A stretch of 55,254 nucleotides of DNA from Bacillota bacterium (GTDB lineage Bacteria > Bacillota > Clostridia > Christensenellales > UBA1242), in contig WRCD01000001.1 of NCBI GenBank assembly GCA_009784185.1, positions 1 through 55,254 on the forward strand, given 5' to 3'. A program made the position numbers and the translations under genes. The notes under the pieces were generated by a model. The model made no database searches and was not told the DNA's origin. It was given only the letters and a program-made list of their open reading frames with translations. This document shows, piece by piece, positions 35,770 through 45,137 of the stretch (the stretch's first letter is position 1; each line of letters starts with the position of its first letter).

Positions 35770-37167
35770 TTATTTTCTTTTTCCGGTTATCAGTTCATCG
35801 CCGCGCGGGCGGTCGTTGTTGTTATATGGGTCGCTTCTGTTAAAGCCGCCGCTTCTGCGTTTGCCTGCCTCACCGCGGGCGGTGCTTTTATGTGTCTGGC
35901 GCTGCTTGCGCTTGGGGTCAGCAAAGCGCTGTTTTTCATACGGGTTTTCTCGTGTTGGTTTTGGTCCGCGGGTGTCGCGTTTATTGTTGTTAAGTTTCTG
36001 CGGGCGTTTTGCGTTGGTATTGGCAACCGGCACGTTAAATTCTTTGCTCAGTTCCATGCGCTCCAATATAATTTTGCTGTTGGTGCGCTTCTCAATTTCC
36101 CTCAGCTCTTTTACCTGTTCCGGGTTGTTGAGCAAGGTGTACGCATTGCCGCCCTTGCCTGCCCTGCCGGTCCGGCCAACACGGTGGATATAGTATTCCT
36201 GGTTTTGAGGTATGTCAAAGTTAATTACATGAAGTACGTCTTTTACATCAATTCCGCGTGCCGATATATCGGTTGTTACTAATATCTGGCTGTCTTTACA
36301 CTTAAAGCCCTGCATAACTTTTCGTCGGATGTTCTGCTTCATATCGCCGTGAAGTCCGGTTGCAGAAAAGCCCATTTTCTTTAAGTATCCCTCAACGGCA
36401 TCCACCATGCGCTTTGTGTTGCAGAACACAATAGTGGTGCCGGCTTCCAGGTTTTTAAGGAGGTCACTAAGCGCCTGTTTCTTTTCGTTTTTGCCAACCA
36501 TGTAATAAACCTGGCGGATGCTGGCTATTGTGCGGTTGGTCTCGCCTATCTTTAATGTAACCGGGTCGCGTAAAAAGTTTTTAACAAGTGCCATTATGTC
36601 GTTGCTCATTGTTGCCGAAAACATCAAGGTCTGGCGCTCAGACGGAGTCTGCCCCAAAATCTTTTCCATATCCGCACGGAAGCCCATATTAAGCATTTCG
36701 TCGGCTTCGTCCAGCACAGCGGTTTTAAGCGATTGCAGTTTTATTGTTTTTCTGCCCAGGTGGTCCATAATTCTGCCCGGTGTGCCCACCACAAAATTCG
36801 CTCCCTTTTTAAGCGCAATTATCTGCCTGCTTATTTCCTGCCCGCCAAAGATTGCCACCGGCTTAACATCCGGCTTGTATTTAATCAGCTTTTTTACTTC
36901 GCCAAGCACCTGCTCGGCCAGCTCTCTGGTTGGCACAAGCACCAGCACCTGAACGCCAAACTTGCATTCCAGGTTGATTTTATCTATTAGCGGTGCCACA
37001 TAGGCCACTGTTTTTCCGGTGCCGGTCTGAGACAGGCCAACAAGGTCGCGCCCCTGCACAATAAGCGGAATTGCCTTGGTCTGAATCTCTGTTGGGGCGG
37101 TAAACCCCAGCTGCAAAATAGCAGATACGCACTCTTTGCTTAAGTGCAGATTATTAAAATTACTCAT
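35770..37167 (-). CDS. DEAD-box RNA helicase
   Basis: 465 residues from ATG 37167. All superfamily-2 DEAD motifs are visible: Q motif GFTAPTEIQ, motif I SQTGTGKT, DEAD, SAT, and motif VI HRVGRTGRAG. A basic, Arg/Lys/Asn-rich, disordered tail (about 385-465) follows, as in CshA/RhlE-type enzymes. It unwinds RNA in ribosome assembly or mRNA decay. The longer upstream frame is rejected because MSNFNNLHLSKE matches the family start and AAAGGA precedes it. Confidence 0.9.
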   Translation of the reverse strand: MSNFNNLHLSKECVSAILQLGFTAPTEIQTKAIPLIVQGRDLVGLSQTGTGKTVAYVAPLIDKINLECKFGVQVLVLVPTRELAEQVLGEVKKLIKYKPDVKPVAIFGGQEISRQIIALKKGANFVVGTPGRIMDHLGRKTIKLQSLKTAVLDEADEMLNMGFRADMEKILGQTPSERQTLMFSATMSNDIMALVKNFLRDPVTLKIGETNRTIASIRQVYYMVGKNEKKQALSDLLKNLEAGTTIVFCNTKRMVDAVEGYLKKMGFSATGLHGDMKQNIRRKVMQGFKCKDSQILVTTDISARGIDVKDVLHVINFDIPQNQEYYIHRVGRTGRAGKGGNAYTLLNNPEQVKELREIEKRTNSKIILERMELSKEFNVPVANTNAKRPQKLNNNKRDTRGPKPTRENPYEKQRFADPKRKQRQTHKSTARGEAGKRRSGGFNRSDPYNNNDRPRGDELITGKRK

Positions 37168-37265
37168 GATATATAGTGTTTCCTTTATTTTAGTTGTTAA
37201 TATAACTCCCCTTTTGCGAAGGAATGGATTCCATAGTAGCACTCCGCGCCGGCAAAGTCAAGAGA

Positions 37266-37301
37266 AAACAAAAAGACTGCGAAGACTCTTGCAGTCTTAT
37301 C
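37266..37301 (-). terminator. Terminator of gene 37297-38133
   Basis: Minus-strand hairpin AAGACTGC-AAGAGTCTTC-GCAGTCTT followed by TTTGTTTT. Confidence 0.8.
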
Positions 37302-38133
37302 TGCAACGATTTGTCGGCGGAAACTCTCCCGTGCCCTTTAAGCCAGTTGCTTCCGAAGTTTTAATTCCAAGGCCGCTTCTTATATTTTCTGGCATTTGCT
37401 CTACAAAATAATTAGATGCTATTTTGTGTGGCAGGGTTCCAGCTTCCTGTGCCGCACGGCCATACAAACTTCCCGTATAAAGGGTAGTTCCTATTGGGCC
37501 CGGACCGCCAAGTTTCTCATGTTTGCTAATATGTGTAAAAGGAAAACTTTCTTTGCCGTCTTTATTAGGCACTACATTTATCACATAGTACTCCGCATTA
37601 CCCATTAAAAGTTTGCCGTCAAGTTGTTGCGCCCGTGCCAAAAGCATAGGCTTTACGGCTTCAATCTCTTCCGGCAAATCCCCTCTGTCATAAAGGATTT
37701 TGGTTGCCTGCCGTACCTGCGCTTCAATTTCGTGAATGTCTTTGCCATAGTTTTCAATTACAAAATAGAAAGCAGGGGAACCATTTTTTAAGGAATAATG
37801 CACTACTTCGGCTTTGTCTAAGCCGGCAAGAGTTTCATCATCAGGCTCAAAACACATTACCGCCGCCCAGTTTTCTATTTGCCCTTCGGTGGTAATTTCT
37901 GCGCCCGTACGGGCGTTGACATACATTAATCCCTCTAATGTGTGGCCAGTTTGCCCTGTTCGAGATGACGTATCGCTATTTTTACAATAAAAACTATTGT
38001 CTATTAGACCAAATCCATGCTTGTTGTGTCGTAAAAACAACTCCCCGCGCGAGACATCCCTATCCCGGCTGCGTCCTAATGGGAAAACTCCCTTTCGAAA
38101 ATCTAGCAAACTAAATACTGGTTTTCCGCTCAT
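37297..38133 (-). CDS. Unknown 278-residue protein
   Basis: Soluble, no recognised domain. Notable are an N-terminal segment rich in Arg/Ser (RSRDRDVSRGELF), a central acidic stretch, and KLGGPGPIGTTLYTGSLYGRA (as two halves, about 228-248). CGGAGAC precedes the ATG, and a TATAAT element lies about 35 bp upstream of it. I cannot assign a function. Confidence 0.55.
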   Translation of the reverse strand: MSGKPVFSLLDFRKGVFPLGRSRDRDVSRGELFLRHNKHGFGLIDNSFYCKNSDTSSRTGQTGHTLEGLMYVNARTGAEITTEGQIENWAAVMCFEPDDETLAGLDKAEVVHYSLKNGSPAFYFVIENYGKDIHEIEAQVRQATKILYDRGDLPEEIEAVKPMLLARAQQLDGKLLMGNAEYYVINVVPNKDGKESFPFTHISKHEKLGGPGPIGTTLYTGSLYGRAAQEAGTLPHKIASNYFVEQMPENIRSGLGIKTSEATGLKGTGEFPPTNRCR

Positions 38134-38202
38134 TTTTGTGTCTCCGTTTTGTATATTGTGGGATTATTATACCATTATTACGCTTGGATTGCAATATCAC
38201 TA

Positions 38203-39063
38203 TTAAAATTTGTTTAACCAATTTACTATGTTTTCCGACACTTTCTCTTCTTTGCCGGAGTACCAGTGATTCGCGCTTTCTATTAAGCTTAAAGAAAGGT
38301 CGGCGCTTGCAAAAGCTGTTTGCAGGTATTTAATAACGGGCTTTTTGTCTTTGTTATCATAGCAGTTGTCGTCTGTGCCAATTAAAACAAGAATTGGGTT
38401 CTTAAGGTCTGCAAGTGCAGGCACAAGCCTGCCGTTGCGGTAACTAAACATATCGGCGTTTGTGCCGCCGCCCCAAACCGACACCAGTGTGTTGGCGCTG
38501 GCATTCCACCAGTTACCCCAGAAGTAGGGTACTTTTTCCAGTAGCTTGCCTGCCGCAACCAATTCTCTTGCCTTTTCAACACTGTCTACACTGGGCTTGT
38601 CGTTGTGTCTTACAAGGTCACATGGCGCAAGCAGTATAATCTTTCCTGCAAAGTTTTTCTGCGTGGCCGGCCAAATTACCTTATTGCACCCAAGGCTATG
38701 GCCTTGCAGAACAATTTCGTTGTATCCCATGTTTTTGGCAAAAGCTATTGCGGCTTCTATATCCAGCACACATTCTTCAAAAATTTCGTTTAACATACCT
38801 ATGACCGGGTAGTCCTTAACTTCGTCCTGCTCCCGCACCATTTCCGTTTCGTATCCCGAGCCGCGGTTGTTAAACGCAAGAAATGCGTATCCGGCTTTTG
38901 TAAAGGCCACAGAAAAATCATCTATAAACTTGTTTTCATAAAAATTGCCGGCAGCACCATGAACATGAATTACGATTTTATCCGTTTTGTTTTCAGGCTC
39001 ATATAAGAGCCCTTGCAACTTTAAGCCATCACTGGTTTTGAATCTTGCTAAACCTGATTTCAT
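38203..39063 (-). CDS. Alpha/beta hydrolase (serine aminopeptidase-like)
   Basis: 286 residues. VIHVHGAAGNFYENK (about 31-45) is the oxyanion-hole region; LQGHSLGCNK (about 117-126) holds the nucleophile Ser; LIGTDDNCYD (about 226) and the His of ESANHWY (about 265) complete the triad. The pattern resembles DUF1749-like hydrolases with an S33 fold. Promoter TTGACT-17-TATTAT lies upstream. Substrate unknown. Confidence 0.8.
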   Translation of the reverse strand: MKSGLARFKTSDGLKLQGLLYEPENKTDKIVIHVHGAAGNFYENKFIDDFSVAFTKAGYAFLAFNNRGSGYETEMVREQDEVKDYPVIGMLNEIFEECVLDIEAAIAFAKNMGYNEIVLQGHSLGCNKVIWPATQKNFAGKIILLAPCDLVRHNDKPSVDSVEKARELVAAGKLLEKVPYFWGNWWNASANTLVSVWGGGTNADMFSYRNGRLVPALADLKNPILVLIGTDDNCYDNKDKKPVIKYLQTAFASADLSLSLIESANHWYSGKEEKVSENIVNWLNKF

Positions 39064-39136
39064 TTCTCACACCATCCACTAGTTTAGATAATAACATTTA
39101 GTTTTGTAAAAGTCAATGCAATGTTTAACTTTCCAC

Positions 39137-39165
39137 TTGATTTTAAGGCGCAATGGAGGTATAAT
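39137..39165 (+). promoter_or_regulatory. Leaderless promoter of the KilA-N gene
   Basis: TTGATT (39137-39142), 17 bp, TATAAT (39160-39165). ATG 39173 lies 8 nt beyond the -10; ATG 39164 overlaps the -10 and is therefore not used. Confidence 0.6.
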
Positions 39166-39172
39166 GTGGGAT

Positions 39173-40000
39173 ATGAAAAACAAAATGATTGTTCAAGGAA
39201 TAGAGATTAGTTATAAAAAAGTTAATGCTACCGACTTTCTTTCTTTAACTGATATTGCAAAGTTCCGTACGGAAGAACCGCAAAAAGTTATTGCAAACTG
39301 GATGAGAACGTATAACACAATTTCGTTTTTGGGCACGTGGGAGATTATACACAATCCCGATTTTAAACCACTCGAATTCGAGGGGTTTAAAATCGCTTCG
39401 GGCGAAAATGCGTTTTTGCTCTCTCCGACAAAATGGATAACCACGACTAATGCTATTGGCATTATTACAAAGGCCGGGAAATATGATGGTGGTACGTGGG
39501 CGCATAAAGATATTGCCTTTAAATTTGCAAGCTGGCTGTCGGTTGAGTTTGAGCTGTATGTTATACAAGAATTTCAGCGGTTAAAAGCTGGTGAACAAAA
39601 ACAGCTTGCGTGGAGCGCAAAACGGGAGTTAGCAAAAATTAATTATCACATACACACTGATGCCGTAAAACGAAATTCGATTGTGCCGGCATTAACCGAC
39701 AAGCAAAAATCCTTTGTTTATGCAAACGAAGCGGACTTGTTAAATGTTGCAATGTTTGGGAAAACGGCTGCGGAATGGCGGGCGGAAAATCTAAACGAAA
39801 AAGGCAATATTAGAGATTTTGCATCAATTCATCAACTGCTGGTTTTAGCCAATATGGAAAGTTACAATGCAATTATGATAAATGACAATATTCCGCAAAC
39901 AGACAGGCTAATAAAACTAAATGAAACGGCAAGGCAACAGCTGAATGTTTTGCTTGAAGCTGACAGTAAATTACTGCTCTCAAAAGGAGAATCAAAATGA
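39173..40000 (+). CDS. KilA-N domain protein
   Basis: 275 residues. KilA-N features: SLTDIAKFR near residue 22, VIANWMRTYNTISFLGTWE, then the core WAHKDIAFKFASWLSVEFELYVIQEFQRLK (quoted here by its anchors WAHKDIAFKFASWLS and YVIQEFQRL, about 120-150). KilA-N is a DNA-binding domain of phage and large-virus origin, also found in many bacterial islands. The 3' end overlaps aspS by ATGA, so translation of aspS is likely coupled. An unusual neighbour for a tRNA synthetase. Confidence 0.85.
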   Translation: MKNKMIVQGIEISYKKVNATDFLSLTDIAKFRTEEPQKVIANWMRTYNTISFLGTWEIIHNPDFKPLEFEGFKIASGENAFLLSPTKWITTTNAIGIITKAGKYDGGTWAHKDIAFKFASWLSVEFELYVIQEFQRLKAGEQKQLAWSAKRELAKINYHIHTDAVKRNSIVPALTDKQKSFVYANEADLLNVAMFGKTAAEWRAENLNEKGNIRDFASIHQLLVLANMESYNAIMINDNIPQTDRLIKLNETARQQLNVLLEADSKLLLSKGESK

Positions 40001-41763
40001 ACCCAATATATCGCGACAAAATGCTAAATGAAATTAACGCAGGCCTTGTAGGTAAGGTTGTGCGGGTTGCCGGCTGGGCAAACACAATCCGTGACCATGG
40101 CGGCATTACTTTTATTGACCTTAGAGACAGCACCGGAGCGCTGCTTCAGGTGGTGGTTGAGAGTGCAGATATTCTGAAAGGCGTCAGCCGTGAAGCCTGT
40201 ATTTCTGTTAAGGGCAAGCTTATTAACAGGACAAAAGAAAACATTAATCCTGCCTTAGCCAACGGCGCTTACGAGCTGGTTGCACAGGAGCTTGATTTGC
40301 TGGGTGCGGTTACAAACACGCTTCCGTTTGACATAGACGAAAGCAAAAAGGTCCGTGAGGACATCAGATACAAGTATCGTTACCTTGACCTTAGAAACGC
40401 AGAAGTGCGGAAAAACATTGAGCTCAGAAGCAATGTTATTAAATTCTTGCGTGAGCAGATGCATGAGCTGGGCTTTATGGAAATACAGACTCCTATAATG
40501 ACAGCCTCCAGCCCTGAGGGCGCAAGAGACTATCTTATACCAAGCAGATTGCACCCGGGCAAGTTTTATGTGCTGCCTCAGGCGCCGCAACAATTTAAGC
40601 AGCTGCTTATGGTGGGCGGGTTTGATAAGTACTTCCAGATAGCGCCTTGTTTTAGAGATGAAGACGCGCGGGCAGACCGAACTCCTGCCGAGTTTTACCA
40701 ACTGGATATGGAGATGGCTTACGCTACACAGGACGATGTTTTTGCGGTTGGAGAAAAGGTGCTGCCGGCCGTGTTTGAGCGGTTCGGCAACAAAAAAGCA
40801 ACAAAAGCGCCCTTTCCAAGAATTACTTATAAAGACAGCTTAGAAAAGTACGGAACCGATAAGCCTGACCTTAGAAATCCGCTTATAGCACAAACTGTAA
40901 CGGATGTATTTAAGGACACTAATTTTAATGCGTTTAAAAATCAAACTGTGCGGGCAATTTGTGCAGACAACTGCGCCGGCTTGCCGCGCTCGTTTTACGA
41001 CACATTAACCACATTCATGCAAGAGGCCGGAAGTAAGGGTCTGGCTTGGATTAAGGTTGAGGACGGCTTAGTGCTTAACTCACCTATTGCTAAGTTTTTA
41101 TCCGAGACCGAGCAAAAAGCACTTCTGGCGGAACTTAACGCAAAGCCGGGCAGCAGCATCTTTTTACTTGCCGGAGCGCGTGCTCCCATATATAAGCTCA
41201 GCGGAATTCTCCGCACAGAGTTGGGTACGCGCCTGAATTTAATAGACAACAACAGGTTTGAGTTCTGCTGGATTGTGGACTTTCCGATGTATGAACTTTC
41301 CGATGAAGGCAAAATAGAATTCAGCCACAACCCCTTTAGTGCGCCTCAAGGCGGCTTAGAAGCGCTGGAGCACAAAAACCCGCTGGACATTTTAGCTTAC
41401 CAATACGACATAGTTTGTAACGGTATTGAGCTCTCCAGCGGAGCGGTGCGGAACCACAGTCCGGAGGTTATGGAGCGTGCGTTTGAAATTGCAGGGCACA
41501 ACAAAAGTGTGCTGGAAGAAAAGTTTAGCGCAATGTACAATGCGTTTAAGTTTGGATGCCCGCCTCATGCAGGTATGGCGCCCGGCGTTGACCGCATGAT
41601 AATGCTGCTGTGTGACGAGCCTAACCTGCGTGAAGTAATAGTGTTTCCTATGAACAAGAGCGGGCAGGACCTGCTTATGGGTGCGCCAACCGAGGTTAGC
41701 GCTAAGCAGCTGAGTGATGTGCATATTTCAGTGAACAAGGAACAAGGAACAGGGAACAAGTAA
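39997..41763 (+). CDS. aspS: Aspartyl-tRNA synthetase
   Basis: 588 residues, standard for bacterial AspRS. The N-terminal OB-fold anticodon-binding domain begins VVRVAGWANTIRDHGG. Class II motif 2 appears as CFRDEDARADRTPAEFYQLD, and motif 3 as GMAPGVDRMIMLL; the GAD insert lies between them. It charges tRNA-Asp (and possibly tRNA-Asn if the organism is indirect). AAGGAG precedes the ATG. The last nine residues (NKEQGTGNK) come from a GGAACA-type tandem repeat and look like an extension of the normal end. Confidence 0.95.
   Translation: MNPIYRDKMLNEINAGLVGKVVRVAGWANTIRDHGGITFIDLRDSTGALLQVVVESADILKGVSREACISVKGKLINRTKENINPALANGAYELVAQELDLLGAVTNTLPFDIDESKKVREDIRYKYRYLDLRNAEVRKNIELRSNVIKFLREQMHELGFMEIQTPIMTASSPEGARDYLIPSRLHPGKFYVLPQAPQQFKQLLMVGGFDKYFQIAPCFRDEDARADRTPAEFYQLDMEMAYATQDDVFAVGEKVLPAVFERFGNKKATKAPFPRITYKDSLEKYGTDKPDLRNPLIAQTVTDVFKDTNFNAFKNQTVRAICADNCAGLPRSFYDTLTTFMQEAGSKGLAWIKVEDGLVLNSPIAKFLSETEQKALLAELNAKPGSSIFLLAGARAPIYKLSGILRTELGTRLNLIDNNRFEFCWIVDFPMYELSDEGKIEFSHNPFSAPQGGLEALEHKNPLDILAYQYDIVCNGIELSSGAVRNHSPEVMERAFEIAGHNKSVLEEKFSAMYNAFKFGCPPHAGMAPGVDRMIMLLCDEPNLREVIVFPMNKSGQDLLMGAPTEVSAKQLSDVHISVNKEQGTGNK
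41731..41763. repeat. GGAACA-type tandem repeat at the end of aspS
   Basis: GTGAACAAGGAACAAGGAAC + AGGGAACAAGTAA: about four copies of a 7-mer GAACAAG. The reverse complement of part of it recurs after yyaC (TTACTTGTTCCTTGT, about 45837-45851). Confidence 0.6.
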
Positions 41764-41770
41764 TTGCAAA

Positions 41771-41877
41771 AATTCCCCTCTATGAGAGGGGTGTCAAGGA
41801 GTGACGGGGTGTGGTTTCAAACTTTACTTTTTCACATACCCCGCCCTTCGGGCATCCCTTTATCTTAAAGGGGAATT
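41771..41877. repeat. Type A inverted pair (A6)
   Basis: AATTCCCCTCTATGAGAGGG...GACGGGGTGTGG, spacer, then CACATACCCCGCC...AAAGGGGAATT. It occupies nearly the entire gap between aspS and the ABC-F gene. Confidence 0.88.
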
Positions 41878-41911
41878 AAAACAATATAACCAAACAAAAA
41901 GGACACAAACT

Positions 41912-43495
41912 ATGATTACAATACAAGACCTGGAGCTCTCGTTTGGGGGCAGTCCCTTATTTAAGGAAGTGAATTTAAAGTTTACGCCCGGCAACTGCTA
42001 TGGCGTAATTGGGGCAAACGGCTCCGGAAAATCCACTTTTTTAAGAGTGCTGTCCGGCGAGAATCAGGAATATAAGGGGACGGTTGCTATCCCCGAAAAC
42101 GTACGCATGAGTGTATTAAAACAGGACCATTTCCAATACGACACATTCCCCGTGCTGGAAACGGTTGTTATGGGCAACAAAAAACTATACGATTGCAAAC
42201 TGGCTAAAGAGGCACTATATGCTAAGCCGGATTTTAACGATGAAGACGGTATGCAGGCGGCGCATCTGGAGGCCGAGTTTGCGGATATGGGCGGCTGGGA
42301 GGCAGACACCGAAGCGGCAATGCTGCTTAATGCACTGGGACTAACCGAGGAACTGCATTATGAGCTTATGCAAAATCTCACCGGTTCGCAAAAGGTAAAG
42401 GTGTTGCTGGCGCAGGCCTTGTTTGGCAACCCCGAAATACTGCTGCTTGACGAGCCAACCAACCATTTAGATATTAACAGCGTTGAGTGGCTGGAGGAGT
42501 TTTTAATCAACTATCACGGCACAGTTATTGTGGTAAGTCACGACAGGCACTTTTTAAACAATGTCTGCACGCACATTGTGGATATTGATTACGGCAAAAT
42601 TAAAATGTACCCGGGCAATTACGATTTCTGGTATGAGTCCAGCCAGCTTATTCAACAACTTACCAAGAACGAGAACAAAAAGAAAGAAGAAAAAATGGCT
42701 GAACTTAAAGCGTTTATTGCCAGATTTGGCGCAAATGCAAGTAAAGCCAAGCAGGCTACCAGCAGAAAGAAGCTGCTGGAGAAAATTGAGCTTACAGATA
42801 TGCCCGCAAGCAGCAGGAAGTATCCGTATATAAACTTCAAGCCCGATAAAAATCTGGGGCGTGATGTGCTTACAGTAAACAAGCTGGTAGTTTCGGAAGA
42901 AGACGCAACGCTTTTAAACGACGTTTCGTTCAGGGTTGAACCTGCCGACAAGATTGCTTTTCTGGGCGATGAAATGGCAATAACTGCGCTGTTTAAGTGT
43001 CTTTCCGGCGAAATAACACAAGATAGCGGCACAATTACATGGGGAAACAGTGTTGTTAAAACAACTTTACCCAAATCGTACAACGAGTATTTTGATACTA
43101 ATTTAAAGATTGTTGACTGGCTTAGGCAATTCAGTAAAGAAAACGACATAACATATCTCAGGGGCTATCTGGGCAGGATGCTTTTCTCCGGCGAGGACGG
43201 AGATAAGATTGTTAAGGTGCTGTCCGGAGGCGAAAAGGTGCGCTGTATGCTGACCCGCCTTATGGTGCAGGGCGGCAATGTGCTGATACTGGACCAACCG
43301 ACCAACCACCTGGACCTGGAGAGCATAACTGCGCTTAATAATGGCTTAGCAGATTTTAAGGGCGCGGTATTGTTTTCTTGCCATGACTATACCTTTATGA
43401 GTACGGTAGCTAATCGTATAATTGAATTGAAAGACGGCAAGGCAGTTGACTATATGTGCTCTTACGAAGAATACCTGAAGAAAAAGAAAAAATAA
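41912..43495 (+). CDS. ABC-F ATPase (YbiT/YkpA-like)
   Basis: 527 residues from ATG 41912 (AAAAAGGA upstream). The first domain has Walker A GANGSGKST (about 36-44), a variant signature LTGSQK instead of LSGGQ, and Walker B ILLLDEPTNHLD. A charged linker follows. The second domain keeps LSGGEK and ILDQPTNHLD but its Walker A is degenerate (FLGDEMAITALFK), without the G-x-G-K-S/T. ABC-F proteins act on ribosomes (translation factors or antibiotic resistance) and lack membrane domains. Confidence 0.88.
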   Translation: MITIQDLELSFGGSPLFKEVNLKFTPGNCYGVIGANGSGKSTFLRVLSGENQEYKGTVAIPENVRMSVLKQDHFQYDTFPVLETVVMGNKKLYDCKLAKEALYAKPDFNDEDGMQAAHLEAEFADMGGWEADTEAAMLLNALGLTEELHYELMQNLTGSQKVKVLLAQALFGNPEILLLDEPTNHLDINSVEWLEEFLINYHGTVIVVSHDRHFLNNVCTHIVDIDYGKIKMYPGNYDFWYESSQLIQQLTKNENKKKEEKMAELKAFIARFGANASKAKQATSRKKLLEKIELTDMPASSRKYPYINFKPDKNLGRDVLTVNKLVVSEEDATLLNDVSFRVEPADKIAFLGDEMAITALFKCLSGEITQDSGTITWGNSVVKTTLPKSYNEYFDTNLKIVDWLRQFSKENDITYLRGYLGRMLFSGEDGDKIVKVLSGGEKVRCMLTRLMVQGGNVLILDQPTNHLDLESITALNNGLADFKGAVLFSCHDYTFMSTVANRIIELKDGKAVDYMCSYEEYLKKKKK

Positions 43496-43496
43496 A

Positions 43497-43643
43497 AATT
43501 CCCCTTTTTAGAAGGGGTGGATTCCGACGAGCGAAAAGCGAGGAAGGAAGACGGGGTAGCCGCCGCGAAAAGTGGCGCAAAGAGCCCTACATTATCATAT
43601 ACCCCGTCACTTCGTGACACCCGCAATATCATAAAGGGGAATT
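43497..43643. repeat. Type A inverted pair with enlarged middle (A7)
   Basis: AATTCCCCTTTTTAGAAGG..., then an inner hairpin region (about 43525-43590) containing GCGAAAAGCGAGG, then ATACCCCGTCACTTCGTGAC and AAAGGGGAATT. It fills the gap between the ABC-F stop and the lipoprotein gene. Confidence 0.75.
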
Positions 43644-43660
43644 ATGGGAGGTGGCTGTAT

Positions 43661-44443
43661 TTGAAAAAACTGTTAACTGCAATCTGTTTAGCACTAACCG
43701 TGTTTCTTTTTGCCGGCTGTGCCGAGGTTCAATATGCCAGCTATCAGAATCCTGACGGCAGTATAGTTGAGCAGGTTGGTATTAAGGTAAACTCCGCCGA
43801 ACTTGAAAAGCTGGGTATTAACCGGTTGGCGCTCTTAACTGAAATTAAGCAGAAGTTTATAGATTTCCGCATGGATAAAACCGATGCCTTTGTGGAGCAT
43901 GACGCAACCTTTACAATAACGCCCGAAGTTGTTACCGCAGACACCGACGCAATAATTGCAACGCTGAAGTTTTCCGGATACTTTGGCTACTGCGGCTTCT
44001 GGGGAATTGACCCGAATGCCGGGCGTGAATACGATTATGAACACGGCAATTTTGTTACAAAAGAAGTTATATACAGCGGCATCAGCGAATTCGGCGGCGG
44101 CCTGGCCGGCACATTTATAACGCATTTTACGGATTATATAAACCTGAACAAAACCGACGGCGAAATTGACAAAAGCAAAATAAAGCTCAGCTATATATAC
44201 GGCACGCCGGACTCTAAAATCCGCTCGGATGCGGACCGGACATTTGCAAGCAATGGTGTGCACTTTCATCTGTGGGATTTTGCTTTTAACGAAACGGCAA
44301 GCAACATAACATTATTCAGGTACACTTTTACGCGCGAAAACCGTGCGCTGTGGTATGCTGTAGCCATTGGCGCAACCGTGCTGATTATGGGAACAGTTAC
44401 GCTTGCGTGGTGGATAAGACGAAATAAAAAACCGCTGAATTAA
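43661..44443 (+). CDS. Lipoprotein with C-terminal membrane anchor
   Basis: 260 residues from TTG 43661 (GGGAGGTGG upstream). The signal peptide MKKLLTAICLALTVFLFAGC ends in the lipobox LFAGC (Cys20). The extracellular domain (about 21-220) is not recognised; a C-terminal transmembrane segment (about 228-252) is followed by RRNKKPLN. Tethering at both ends is unusual and suggests an envelope sensor or adaptor; inference only. Confidence 0.7.
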   Translation: MKKLLTAICLALTVFLFAGCAEVQYASYQNPDGSIVEQVGIKVNSAELEKLGINRLALLTEIKQKFIDFRMDKTDAFVEHDATFTITPEVVTADTDAIIATLKFSGYFGYCGFWGIDPNAGREYDYEHGNFVTKEVIYSGISEFGGGLAGTFITHFTDYINLNKTDGEIDKSKIKLSYIYGTPDSKIRSDADRTFASNGVHFHLWDFAFNETASNITLFRYTFTRENRALWYAVAIGATVLIMGTVTLAWWIRRNKKPLN

Positions 44444-44462
44444 TCAGCGGTTTTTTTGTTTA
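44430..44462. terminator. Bidirectional terminator
   Basis: AAAAACCGCTGA-ATTAA-TCAGCGGTTTTTTT. Confidence 0.9.
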
Positions 44463-44468
44463 ATCAAA

Positions 44469-45137
44469 CTACAGGCTTAAGAAGTACGGAAGCAAGACAT
44501 CGTCAATGAACTGTGCTATCAGATTGAAGAACCAGTTGCTTACAGAGCTTGCGTCTAATAGCGGATTAATGAAGTCATACAGCGAGCCTATAACCGTGCT
44601 AAGCAGGTATATTGCTCCAAATATCACGGCTACAAACAATATGCCCTTTACCAGCCCGAGCGCCAGCCCCAGCAAGCGGTCCAGTCCGTTAACAACCCGG
44701 TTTTTGGTAATTGCGTTAAACAGCATGCTAAGCAGCCATACAGCGATTTTAATCAGGATATACAATATTATTACGGTTGCAATAATACTAAGCAGTTCGC
44801 CCAGATGTGCCGTAATCATATCTACATATTCACCCAACGTTTGTCCTGCGTCGCGCAGGCCAAAAATGGTCTGAAGCAAAATTCCGAACGCGCTTGGATA
44901 CCCTGCATCGGGAAAAGCGTTTTCAACAACCGGAGCTATCCAGTCCGCAAACACCTCATTCAGCCCAAACCAGCCGTTTATTAATCCCGCAACCGGTTTG
45001 GCCAGCCAGATAGACAGTGCAAGTGTAACTAATGTACCAAACAAGCTTAAAAGCGAGCGCAGAAAGCCCCGGCTGACGCCGATGATTGCAATTACGGCAA
45101 TTATAATTACTGCTGCAATATCAATCCATGGAGCCAT
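44469..45137 (-). CDS. CvpA-family membrane protein
   Basis: 222 residues, with four to five hydrophobic segments. WIDIAAVIIIAVIAIIGVSRGF matches the CvpA start (D-x-x-x-x-x-x-G-x-x-x-G-x-x-R-G), and VNGLDRLLGLALGLVKG (about 150) matches the conserved loop. TAGGAGG precedes the ATG. CvpA-type proteins are linked to envelope or colicin V production phenotypes in other bacteria. Confidence 0.85.
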   Translation of the reverse strand: MAPWIDIAAVIIIAVIAIIGVSRGFLRSLLSLFGTLVTLALSIWLAKPVAGLINGWFGLNEVFADWIAPVVENAFPDAGYPSAFGILLQTIFGLRDAGQTLGEYVDMITAHLGELLSIIATVIILYILIKIAVWLLSMLFNAITKNRVVNGLDRLLGLALGLVKGILFVAVIFGAIYLLSTVIGSLYDFINPLLDASSVSNWFFNLIAQFIDDVLLPYFLSL

